From: CAWGHZ01 sp963822575
Lineage (GTDB): Bacteria; Pseudomonadota; Alphaproteobacteria; MPNO01; DASWLB01
Direction of reading: 5' to 3'
Assembly: GCA_963822575.1 (NCBI GenBank)
Contig: CAWGHZ010000007.1
Span: 620,001-684,000 of the forward strand
Length of the DNA stretch: 64,000 nt
The notes under the pieces were generated by a model. It made no database searches and was not told where the DNA came from. It saw nothing but the letters and a program-made list of their open reading frames with translations. The position numbers were made by a program, and so were the translations under genes. Shown here piece after piece: positions 34,965 through 42,222 of this stretch. Position 1 is the stretch's first letter. Every line of letters begins with the position of its first letter.

Positions 34965-36115
34965 ACGGCCTTCGCGCGCGCCGTGCGCGGGCGCACGACA
35001 TGGGTTGGCTGCGCCTTGAGGAGCGAGCCGGACGGCACGTCCTGCGTCACGACAGAGCCCGATGCGATCCGGACGTGCGAGCCGATGGTGACGTAGGGCT
35101 CGACGGCGACCTGCATGCCGGTTTTCACCCGATCGCCGATGGTGACCGCGCCCGATGTGATGGTGCGCGGGCCGAAGGCGCAGTGGCTGCCGATGCGGCT
35201 GTGATGCTCGACGCAGCAATGGCTCGCGAAGAAGTTGTTGTCGCCGATCGCGACCGCGGTAGAGAAGAAGGCGTGCGCCATGATCAGGTTGCCCTCGCCC
35301 AGCGTGGTCGCGCCGCGCAGCTCGACGGTCGGATCGATCACGTTGGCGAAGCGGACGCCGCGCGCCTTCAGCCGCTGGAACACCTCGGCGCGCTCATCCA
35401 CGTCCTGGGTGAACAGGATGATCGCGCCGTCGAACGCGCCGTCGGCCCATAGCGCGTCGATCAGGTCGAGCGCGCCCAGCACCGGCACGCCGCCGACCGT
35501 CTTGCCGTGTGTCTGGGGGTTAGAGTCGAGGATGCCCACGGCGCGCTGGTGATGCACGCGCGAGAGCACGTCGATTGTCATGGCGCCCGCGCCGGCGCCG
35601 CCGCCGAGCAGCAGCACGCGCTCCGGCCGGCCGGCGGGGAAGCGGTCCTCGTGCAGATCGCCCGTGCGGCGCGGGGGGGTGGGGAGGGCGGTGACGTTGG
35701 CAGCAGGCCTCGGTGCGGCGGCTGCCTTGATGTCGGCCTCGCCCACCGTGCGCCCGAGCTCGGCGGCGAGCTCGGCGATGTCGATGCCGGCGCGGCGCGC
35801 GAGGATCTCGGCTTTCTTGGTCCAGGGCTTCGCGGCTTCGGTCGCGGGTTTTGCCAGCAGCGCCGAGATGTCGACATCCGGTGCGTCGGCGATCGCGGCG
35901 AGCGGCGCGCCGACCGCGATTTCCGCGCCTTCGGCCGCGACGCGGACGAGATAGCCGTCGCACGGCGCCTCCACCTCGACGGTGGCCTTGGTCGTCTCCA
36001 CGCTGCAGACCACGTCGCCGGCGCTCACTTTCGCGCGATCGGCGACGTGCCATTCGGTCAGCGTCACGCGGTCCTCGTTGGCGCCGAGGGCGGGGGCGGG
36101 AATGATCGTGTTCAC
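34961..36115 (-). CDS. Fusion: lipoyl domain + E1/E3-binding domain + PglD/NeuD-like sugar acyltransferase
   Basis: A 384-residue protein, GTG start overlapping the E1-beta stop. Residues 1-77 form a lipoyl domain with lipoylation site ETTKAT (Lys43). Residues about 98-132 match the peripheral subunit-binding domain of E2 proteins (KKAEILARRAGIDIAEL ... GRTVGEADIKA). Residues 165-240 are the PglD/NeuD Rossmann-like domain (ERVLLLGGGAGAGAM, VGILDSNPQTHGKTVGGVPVLG). Residues 258-370 form a left-handed beta-helix with VEHHSRIG, His304 aligning with the catalytic His of PglD. The normal E2 catalytic core (HxxxDG) is absent. I infer acyl transfer from dihydrolipoyl-Lys43 to a sugar. Confidence 0.85.
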   Translation of the reverse strand: MNTIIPAPALGANEDRVTLTEWHVADRAKVSAGDVVCSVETTKATVEVEAPCDGYLVRVAAEGAEIAVGAPLAAIADAPDVDISALLAKPATEAAKPWTKKAEILARRAGIDIAELAAELGRTVGEADIKAAAAPRPAANVTALPTPPRRTGDLHEDRFPAGRPERVLLLGGGAGAGAMTIDVLSRVHHQRAVGILDSNPQTHGKTVGGVPVLGALDLIDALWADGAFDGAIILFTQDVDERAEVFQRLKARGVRFANVIDPTVELRGATTLGEGNLIMAHAFFSTAVAIGDNNFFASHCCVEHHSRIGSHCAFGPRTITSGAVTIGDRVKTGMQVAVEPYVTIGSHVRIASGSVVTQDVPSGSLLKAQPTHVVRPRTARAKAV

Positions 36116-37107
36116 AGCACCTCCAGGATCGCGCGCTCGACGTCGTCCGCCTGGACCAGCGCGGCGCGCTCGCCTGCCTCGGCGCAGGGGATGGCGCCGG
36201 CGCGCGCGGCGAGGCGACGGATCGGCACCTCGATCCGGCCGAGTAGCCGCTCGTACAAAAGCGCCGCGACCTCGGCGCCCCAGTTGAACCCCTCGGTGCC
36301 CTCCTCGGCGATCACGATGCGGCCGGTCTCGCCGGCGAACGACACCAGGGTGTCGACCGGCACGGGCTTGAGGCTCGACGGGAGAACGGCGGTCACCGCA
36401 ATCTCTTCATCGCGCAGCCGCGCGAGCAGCGGCACGATCTCGCGCGACAGGCCGCCATAGGCGATGACGGTCACGTCGGCCGCGCCGTCGTGGTTGCGCA
36501 GAACCGCGGTGGGGTAGTGAGGAATTTCGTCGACATATTTGAGCGAAACGTTCGCGTCGCCGGCGAACAGCGCCATCGGATAGAGGAGCTTGTGTTCGAC
36601 GAACAGCACCGGGTCGGTGCTTTCGGTAAGCGCATGGCCGAGCATCGCGCCCGGCGCATGGGCGTGCGAGGGCGCGACGACACGCAGCTCGGGTACGCCG
36701 AAAAACATCTTTTCCAGGCTCTGGCTGTGGGTCGCGCCATAGCCGCGCCCGCCGCCCATCGGCGTGCGGATGACGACCGGCGCGCGCGCCGTCTCACCGT
36801 AGAGGCCGGGGAACTTGGCGATGTGATTGACGATCTGGTCGGCGGCGAGGGTCAGGAAATCGCCGAACATGATCTCGACCGTCGGGCGCAACCCGCGCAG
36901 CGCGAGGCCGGCCGCGACGCCAGTGATCGCCCCCTCGCTGATCGGCGTCGCCAGCACGCGGTCGGGGAAGGCGGTCGAAAGCCCCTTGGTGACCTTGAAC
37001 GCGCCGCCATAGGGGTCGAGCACGTCCTCTCCCAGGAGCATCACCCGCGGATCGCTGGCGAACGCGTCGTGCAGGCCGGATTGCAGGCTGGCGAGATAGG
37101 TGGTCAT
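36112..37107 (-). CDS. 2-oxoacid dehydrogenase E1 beta subunit (PdhB/AcoB-like)
   Basis: A 331-residue transketolase-like E1 beta chain: MLLGEDVLDPYGGAFKVTKGL, ATPISEGAITGVAAGLALRGLRPTVEIMFGDFLTLAADQI and the RTPMGGGRGYGATHSQSLE segment, all typical of PDH/acetoin dehydrogenase E1 beta. With the alpha chain it should decarboxylate a 2-oxoacid on thiamine diphosphate and pass the acyl or hydroxyalkyl unit on. It overlaps both neighbours by 4 nt (ATGA with E1 alpha, GTGA with the lipoyl fusion), so the three proteins are made together. Presence in a sugar operon is the odd feature. Confidence 0.92.
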   Translation of the reverse strand: MTTYLASLQSGLHDAFASDPRVMLLGEDVLDPYGGAFKVTKGLSTAFPDRVLATPISEGAITGVAAGLALRGLRPTVEIMFGDFLTLAADQIVNHIAKFPGLYGETARAPVVIRTPMGGGRGYGATHSQSLEKMFFGVPELRVVAPSHAHAPGAMLGHALTESTDPVLFVEHKLLYPMALFAGDANVSLKYVDEIPHYPTAVLRNHDGAADVTVIAYGGLSREIVPLLARLRDEEIAVTAVLPSSLKPVPVDTLVSFAGETGRIVIAEEGTEGFNWGAEVAALLYERLLGRIEVPIRRLAARAGAIPCAEAGERAALVQADDVERAILEVL

Positions 37108-38030
37108 GCGGCGCCCGCCGTCAGCTCGGCGACGATGGCGGCGACATGCTCTTTCGCCGTTTCTTCCTCCGCGTCGCACCATTCGGCATCGAGACGCGCG
37201 CGGGCGCGGACGATGGGGCAGCGGCGGCGGGCGGCCGCGATCTCGGCCGGATCGCGGTCGTCGTCGCCCTTGGAGTGCGGCCCGAGCCGATAGGTGTCGC
37301 ACACCAGCAGGCGTGGTCCGCCGCCATTGCGAATCTCGGCGATTAGGCGGCGCGCCGTCGCGTCGACCGCGAGCGCGTCGTTGCCGTCGACGCGCACGGA
37401 CGCGATGCCCAGCGCGCGGCCGCGCAGCAGGAAATCGCCCGCGGCCTCGAGTGCGATGGGCGTCGACTGCGCGAGTCCGTTGGCCTCGATGGCGATCAGA
37501 AGCGGTAGATGCCAGAGCGACGCGAGGTTCATCGTCTCGTGCGTCGCCCCCTCGGCCATGGCGCCATCGCCGTGGAACACGACCGTCACCGCGCCCGTAC
37601 CCTTGGCCTTCTCGGCGAGCGCGATGCCGGCCGCGACGGGCGACATGCCGCCCAGGATGCCGTTGGCATAGAAATTTTCGCGATGCAGGTGCTGGCTGCC
37701 GCCGACGCCGCCGCACACCCCGTCGGGCCGGCCCATGACCTCGGCGATCAGCCCGCGCGCGTCGTCGCAATAGGCCAGGTAATGGCCGTGGCCGCGATGG
37801 TTCGAGCATACGGCGTCGCGTGCGCAGTCGAGCGCGCCGACGATCCCGGCGGCGATCGCCTCCTGGCCGAGGCAGGTATGCACGGTCCCGCGCAGCTTCC
37901 CGGCGGCGAAGAGGTCGAGGAGCGTGGTCTCGACCGCGCGGATCAGGACCATCGTGCGGAACAGCTTTTCGAGGCGCTCGATTTCGGCGTCGGGCGCGAA
38001 CTCGACGATACTCGCGGCCGTGGTCGCCAT
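37104..38030 (-). CDS. 2-oxoacid dehydrogenase E1 alpha subunit (PdhA/AcoA-like)
   Basis: A 308-residue E1 alpha chain with the thiamine diphosphate motif GDG (154-156) followed 28 residues later by EANG (182-185, in place of ENN). SNHRGHGHYLAY and GVGGSQHLHRENFYANGILGG are canonical substrate-channel segments. Shorter than mitochondrial-type PdhA and closest in size to acetoin dehydrogenase alpha. Starts overlapping the rfbC-like stop. With E1 beta it forms a complete TPP enzyme; E3 (dihydrolipoamide dehydrogenase) is not in the window. Confidence 0.92.
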   Translation of the reverse strand: MATTAASIVEFAPDAEIERLEKLFRTMVLIRAVETTLLDLFAAGKLRGTVHTCLGQEAIAAGIVGALDCARDAVCSNHRGHGHYLAYCDDARGLIAEVMGRPDGVCGGVGGSQHLHRENFYANGILGGMSPVAAGIALAEKAKGTGAVTVVFHGDGAMAEGATHETMNLASLWHLPLLIAIEANGLAQSTPIALEAAGDFLLRGRALGIASVRVDGNDALAVDATARRLIAEIRNGGGPRLLVCDTYRLGPHSKGDDDRDPAEIAAARRRCPIVRARARLDAEWCDAEEETAKEHVAAIVAELTAGAA

Positions 38031-38575
38031 CACGCACCCACCAGGAGCTCGGCGAACGCCGGCAGGGCGCGGTCGCGGTCGGAGATCGCCGTCGGCATCC
38101 GGGGCCAGGCGATGGCGAGGTCGGGGTCGTCCCAGCGCACGCCGCGCGCGAAGTCGGGCGCGTAGTCGACGGAGAGCTGGTAGTGAACCTTGGTGTCGTC
38201 GGCGAGGGTCTGGAAGCCGTGCGCGCAGCCTTCGGGGATATAGATCTGCGTCCCGTCCGCCTCGGAAATCTCGGCGCTTACCCATCGGCCGTGGGTGGGC
38301 GAGGCGCGCCGCAGATCGACCACCACGTCGAAGGCGCGGCCGCGCGGGCAGCTCACCAGCTTCGCCTCGGCGTGGGGCGGCGCCTGGAAGTGCAGCCCGC
38401 GCAGCGTGCCCGCCCGCCGGTTGGCGGATAGCGCCGTGACCACGAAAGAGGCGCAGAGCCCGCGCCCCTCGAACTCCCACAGGTTGAACGTCTGGGCGAA
38501 GCTGCCGCGCGCGTCCTCGTGCGGCTCGGGCCGCACCAGCCACACGCCGACGAGCGCGGTCGGCTCGAACCTCAC
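38030..38575 (-). CDS. rfbC: dTDP-4-dehydrorhamnose 3,5-epimerase-family protein
   Basis: A 181-residue cupin-type sugar epimerase. The active-site His lies in LRGLHFQAPP, and IYIPEGCAHGFQTL, EDARGSFAQTFN and the RWDDPDLAIAWP tail are all RmlC-family signatures. It epimerises C3 and/or C5 of a nucleotide-linked 4-keto-6-deoxysugar. GTG start at 38575 overlaps the methyltransferase stop (GTGA). With a CDP-glucose-forming enzyme in the same operon the natural substrate may be a CDP- rather than dTDP-sugar. Confidence 0.88.
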   Translation of the reverse strand: MRFEPTALVGVWLVRPEPHEDARGSFAQTFNLWEFEGRGLCASFVVTALSANRRAGTLRGLHFQAPPHAEAKLVSCPRGRAFDVVVDLRRASPTHGRWVSAEISEADGTQIYIPEGCAHGFQTLADDTKVHYQLSVDYAPDFARGVRWDDPDLAIAWPRMPTAISDRDRALPAFAELLVGA

Positions 38576-39876
38576 GGCAGCACCTTGAGCTCGGGAATGG
38601 CGACGACGAAGCGCCCGCCCCAGTCGCGCACGCGGGCCATCGACCGGGTGATCTCCGAAGTCAGGTTCCACGGCAGGATCAGCACGTAGTCGGGCCGTGT
38701 CTCCGCCAGCCGTACCGGCGCGCAAATGGGGATATGCGTGCCAGGGAGATAGAGCCCCTGCTTGTGCGGGTTGGCGTCGACCACGTAGTCGATCAGCTCG
38801 TGCCCCACGCCCGAGGTGACCAGCAGCGTATTGCCTTTGGCCGCCGCGCCGTAGGCCGCGACCGACTTGCCGTCCTCCCGGGCCTGCACCAGGAAACCCA
38901 CAAGCCGCCGCTTGATCGCTGCGACGCGAGCGTTGAAGCCTTGATATACCTCGATCCGGTCGAGGCCGGCCGCGCGTTCGGCGGCGCGCAATCGTGCGAC
39001 GCCAGCGGCGGGCGGCGGCGCACCGTCGGCGTGGGCGGCGTAGAGGCGGAGGCTTCCGCCGTGCGTCGGCAGCGTGTCGACGTCGTACAGGCGCAGCCCA
39101 TGGCCGGCGAAGATGCGCTCGGCGGTCAGGAACGAGAAATACGAGAAGTGCTCGTGATAGATCGTGTCGAACTGGCCGTGCTCGATCAGCCGCATCAGAT
39201 GCGGGAACTCGACCGTGACTGTGCCGCCGGGCGCGAGCACGATGGCGAGCGCGGCGACGAAGTCGTTGAGGTTCGGCACGTGCGCCAGAACGTTGTTGGC
39301 GACGACGAGGTCGGCGCGGCCGAACGCGCGCACCAGCGCGCGGGCGGTGGCGCGGCCGAAGAAGCGCACCAGCGTCGGCACGCCCACCTCCTCGGCACGG
39401 CGGGCGACGTTGGCGGCGGGCTCGACGCCCTGCACCAGGATGCCGCGCCGCACGAAATGTTGCAGAAGGTAGCCGTCGTTCGACGCGACCTCGATGACCC
39501 GGCTGGTCGGACCCAGGCGGAACCGCTCCTCCGCCATCGCGGCATACGCCTCCGCATGGGCGAGCCAGGTCTCGGAGTAAGACGAGAAATAGGCATAGTC
39601 GCCGAAGAGTTGCTCGGGCGTCGCGAACTCCTCGAGCTGCACCAGGTGGCATGACTCGCACACATAGGCGTGCAGCGGGTAGTACACCTCCGGCCGGCTC
39701 AAATCCGCCTCGCGCAGATAGGCGTTGGCGGGCGGCGTCGCGCCCAGATCGCAGAACGAGCGGGTCAGCGCCGTGCCGCAGAACCGGCAGGTCGCGGTGC
39801 GCAAATTCGGACGGGGCCGGGCCGCCAGTGCGGTCGCCCCGTCCCGGATCAGGCCGACATCCGGCATTCGCGCCAT
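38572..39876 (-). CDS. Sugar C-methyltransferase (NovU/TylCIII-like, zinc-binding)
   Basis: About 434 residues with the three-part architecture of deoxysugar C-methyltransferases. First comes an N-terminal zinc motif (CRFCG ... CDLGATPPANAYL ... CESCHLVQLEEF). A SAM-binding domain follows (RVIEVASNDGYLLQHFVRRGILVQGVEP). The C-terminal part carries AAYGAAAKGNTLL and the YVVDANPHKQGLYLPGTHIPI segment. These enzymes add a methyl branch at C3 of a 4-ketosugar. Start is uncertain among ATGs at 39906, 39876 and 39867, all overlapping the cytidylyltransferase end; 39876 has gga five bases upstream. Confidence 0.87.
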   Translation of the reverse strand: MARMPDVGLIRDGATALAARPRPNLRTATCRFCGTALTRSFCDLGATPPANAYLREADLSRPEVYYPLHAYVCESCHLVQLEEFATPEQLFGDYAYFSSYSETWLAHAEAYAAMAEERFRLGPTSRVIEVASNDGYLLQHFVRRGILVQGVEPAANVARRAEEVGVPTLVRFFGRATARALVRAFGRADLVVANNVLAHVPNLNDFVAALAIVLAPGGTVTVEFPHLMRLIEHGQFDTIYHEHFSYFSFLTAERIFAGHGLRLYDVDTLPTHGGSLRLYAAHADGAPPPAAGVARLRAAERAAGLDRIEVYQGFNARVAAIKRRLVGFLVQAREDGKSVAAYGAAAKGNTLLVTSGVGHELIDYVVDANPHKQGLYLPGTHIPICAPVRLAETRPDYVLILPWNLTSEITRSMARVRDWGGRFVVAIPELKVLP

Positions 39877-40661
39877 ACCATCCAGGGCGCCCCGCCGCCC
39901 TGCCACATGTCGTTGAGAAGCTGCATCTCGCGATAGGTGTCCATCGACTGCCAGAAGCCGTAATGCTGGTAGACGGCAAGCTCGCCCTTGGCGGCGAGAG
40001 CCGCGAGCACCGCCTCCTCGAGCGCCACGTTCTCGCCGGGGCGGACGAGATCGAAGGCGCGGCGATCGAACACGAAGAACCCGCCATTGATCCAGCCTTC
40101 CGCCACCTGCGGCTTCTCGCGGAACTGCCGGACGAGGCCCTGGGCGATCGAGAGCTCGCCGAAACGCGAGGACGGGCGCACCGCGGTGACGGTGGCGAGC
40201 TTGCCCGAGGCGACATGGTGGGCGAGAAGCCGGTCGAGGTCGATGTCAGCGAGCCCGTCGCCGTAGGTGGCGAAGAAAAGGTCGCCCTTTGCGTAGCCGA
40301 TCGCCTGGCGCAGTCGCGTGCCGGTCAAGGACTCGCGCCCGGTCTCGGCCAGCGTCACGCGCCAGTCCTCCTCGCAGCGCGGCGCCAGCGTCTCGACCGC
40401 GCCGGTTGCGAGGTCGATGGCGAAATCGGTGTTGCGCAGCGGGTAGTTCAGGAAATAGTCGCGGATGACCTCACCCTTGTAGCCGAGGCACAGCACGAAG
40501 TCGCGCGCGCCGAAATGGCGGTAATGCTTCATGATATGCCAGAGGATCGGCCGGCCGCCGATCTCGACCATCGGCTTCGGCTTGAACTCGGTCTCCTCGC
40601 GCAGCCGGGTGCCCAGCCCGCCGCACAGGATCAGGACTGACAAATCCTTGACGGCGGTCAT
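39849..40661 (-). CDS. rfbF: Glucose-1-phosphate cytidylyltransferase
   Basis: A 270-residue nucleotidyltransferase making CDP-glucose from CTP and glucose-1-phosphate. The N-terminal signature LILCGGLGTRLREETEFKPKPMVEIGGRPILWHIMKHY is that of RfbF, distinct from RmlA and GalU; DLFFATYGDGLADIDL and GWINGGFFVFDRRAFD are further hallmarks. Start at ATG 40661 with agagg upstream. First gene of the seven-gene minus-strand sugar operon (rfbF to the CmcI-like gene), with a perfect CtrA-type box 84-98 bp upstream. Length is about that of characterised RfbF (257). Confidence 0.93.
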   Translation of the reverse strand: MTAVKDLSVLILCGGLGTRLREETEFKPKPMVEIGGRPILWHIMKHYRHFGARDFVLCLGYKGEVIRDYFLNYPLRNTDFAIDLATGAVETLAPRCEEDWRVTLAETGRESLTGTRLRQAIGYAKGDLFFATYGDGLADIDLDRLLAHHVASGKLATVTAVRPSSRFGELSIAQGLVRQFREKPQVAEGWINGGFFVFDRRAFDLVRPGENVALEEAVLAALAAKGELAVYQHYGFWQSMDTYREMQLLNDMWQGGGAPWMVWRECRMSA

Positions 40662-40744
40662 CGCGCGCCTCTCCCCGCGGCCCGAGATCGTGCCGGCCGC
40701 GCGCGCGGCGGGACGGGGCCTTGCCGCATGGTTGGTCATGCTGG

Positions 40745-40759
40745 TTAAGCCTTGCTTAA
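40745..40759 (-). promoter_or_regulatory. Perfect CtrA-type box upstream of the sugar operon
   Basis: TTAA-GCCTTGC-TTAA, eight of eight consensus bases with exact 7-bp spacing, overlapping the fliW stop codon and 84-98 bp upstream of rfbF. In a GC-rich genome such a match is unlikely to arise often by chance. It suggests that the flagellar sugar operon has its own promoter under CtrA, separate from the sigma-54/FlbD flgI-fliW transcript. Confidence 0.7.
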
Positions 40760-41263
40760 AGCAGCGAGGTCCTGGCGCACCGGGTAGGCCTGGTTGGCCA
40801 GCACGTGCTGCCACGCCTTGCGGTTCTTGACGTCGACCATCACCGGCGCGCGGAGGTTGACGGAGACGCTGGTCTCGTCGCCGGTGCGGCGCACGGAGAC
40901 GATCAGGAGCACCGCGCCCTCCGCCTCCGCGATGCCCAGCGCCTGGAACGCCTCGGTCAGGTCCTCGCCGGCGATCGCGCCCGCCGTTTTCTCGTAGGGC
41001 AGCACGATGAACGACAGCGACGCATCCTCCAGGCTTTGCAGTACGCGCAAGCCGCCGTAGCGCTCCTCGGGCAGCGCGGCCAGCGCGAAGTCGCGCAAAT
41101 TGGCGAAGCCCAGCAGCCCGCGCGGCATGCGGATGGTCGAATCGGGATCGATCTCCATCTCGCCGAAACGCGTGGCCAGCGCGATCGGCGGGCGCGGCGG
41201 CGCGGCGCCGGCAGTCGGCTCGGCCGCCTCGGTCTCGGCGCGTACGGCACTGGTCTGACTCAT
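40745..41263 (-). CDS. fliW: Flagellar assembly factor FliW
   Basis: A 172-residue FliW with an N-terminal Ala/Pro-rich extension (about 28 residues) before the conserved core: TRFGEMEIDPDSTIRMPRGLLGFANLRDFAL, then VNLRAPVMVDVKNRKAWQHVLANQAYPVRQDL. FliW binds flagellin and, in known systems, sequesters CsrA to couple flagellin translation to assembly. No csrA gene is visible in the window. Located after flgL, as in many bacteria. Confidence 0.92.
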   Translation of the reverse strand: MSQTSAVRAETEAAEPTAGAAPPRPPIALATRFGEMEIDPDSTIRMPRGLLGFANLRDFALAALPEERYGGLRVLQSLEDASLSFIVLPYEKTAGAIAGEDLTEAFQALGIAEAEGAVLLIVSVRRTGDETSVSVNLRAPVMVDVKNRKAWQHVLANQAYPVRQDLAALSKA

Positions 41264-41304
41264 GGTGCGTCTCCCTGGCGGATGGCGGCGCTTCGCCCGC
41301 GGGC

Positions 41305-42219
41305 TCAGCGCAGGTAGTTCATCAGGTTCAGTTGCGACAGCGTGTTGATGGTCATGTACGAGGCTTGCAGCCCCGTGGAATCGTTCTGGACCTTCGTCAG
41401 CGCCTCGGTCACGTCGACGTTCTCGATGTCGCCGATCGACTTCTGGGTGTAGGTCGTGAAGTCGGTGTGCATCTGGTCGATGCTGTCGAGCGTCGACTGG
41501 GCGGAGCCGATGCGGGTGCGGATGTTGGGGATGTCCTGCTCCGCCTGGTCGATCGCGTCGAGCGCGTCCTGCAACGCCGCGCGATCGCCGGGGGCCGCCT
41601 TGCGGGCGATGTCGAGCCCGCGGATCAGCTCCTCGAACCCGGACTCGCCTGCCGTCACGCCGTAGGTGACGCTGAGCGAGTCCGACGCCTGCACGGCGAG
41701 CTGGGTGGAATCCCCCTGGTAGTACGCCGATGCGTCGCCCGCGCTCGAAGGGACCGTGTAGCTGGGCGGAAGCTGGGTGACATCGACCGGCTGGGTGTCG
41801 GTGCGCCCGCCGGAGAAGAGATACCGCCCGTCGAACTGGGTGTTGAGCAGCCCGGCCACCTCGTCGAGCATGCTCGACGCCTGGCCGCTGAGGTTCACGT
41901 CCTGGCTGGTGGTCGAGCCATTGAGCGCGTTGACCAGCAGCGTCTTGATGCTGCCGACCGTGTTGTAAACCTGCGAGACGCTCAATTCCATCGTGGTCAG
42001 CCGGTCGGACACCAGCTTGTTGTTGGCGAGGTACTGGTTGACGCGGCCGAATTCGGCGTTCATCGAGACGAGCCGGTTGGCGCTGCCCGCGATGCCGGCG
42101 TAGTCCTGCGACTGATACCCGCTGGAGACCTGGATCCGCTCGTCGGCGATCCGGTTGGTGGTCTGCGCCAGGTAGTAGAACTGCGCGTTGTACTGCGACA
42201 GGTTGGAGACGCCGGCCAT
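41305..42219 (-). CDS. flgL: Flagellar hook-filament junction protein FlgL
   Basis: A 304-residue flagellin-like junction protein. The N-terminal helix reads VSNLSQYNAQFYYLAQTTNRIADERIQVSSGYQSQDYAGI, and the C-terminus ends LQASYMTINTLSQLNLMNYLR, both flagellin-like D0/D1 parts. The middle FSGGRTDTQPVDV is the usual FlgL loop. It starts 3 nt after the flgK stop, so the two are coupled. Confidence 0.93.
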   Translation of the reverse strand: MAGVSNLSQYNAQFYYLAQTTNRIADERIQVSSGYQSQDYAGIAGSANRLVSMNAEFGRVNQYLANNKLVSDRLTTMELSVSQVYNTVGSIKTLLVNALNGSTTSQDVNLSGQASSMLDEVAGLLNTQFDGRYLFSGGRTDTQPVDVTQLPPSYTVPSSAGDASAYYQGDSTQLAVQASDSLSVTYGVTAGESGFEELIRGLDIARKAAPGDRAALQDALDAIDQAEQDIPNIRTRIGSAQSTLDSIDQMHTDFTTYTQKSIGDIENVDVTEALTKVQNDSTGLQASYMTINTLSQLNLMNYLR

Positions 42220-42222
42220 GGC

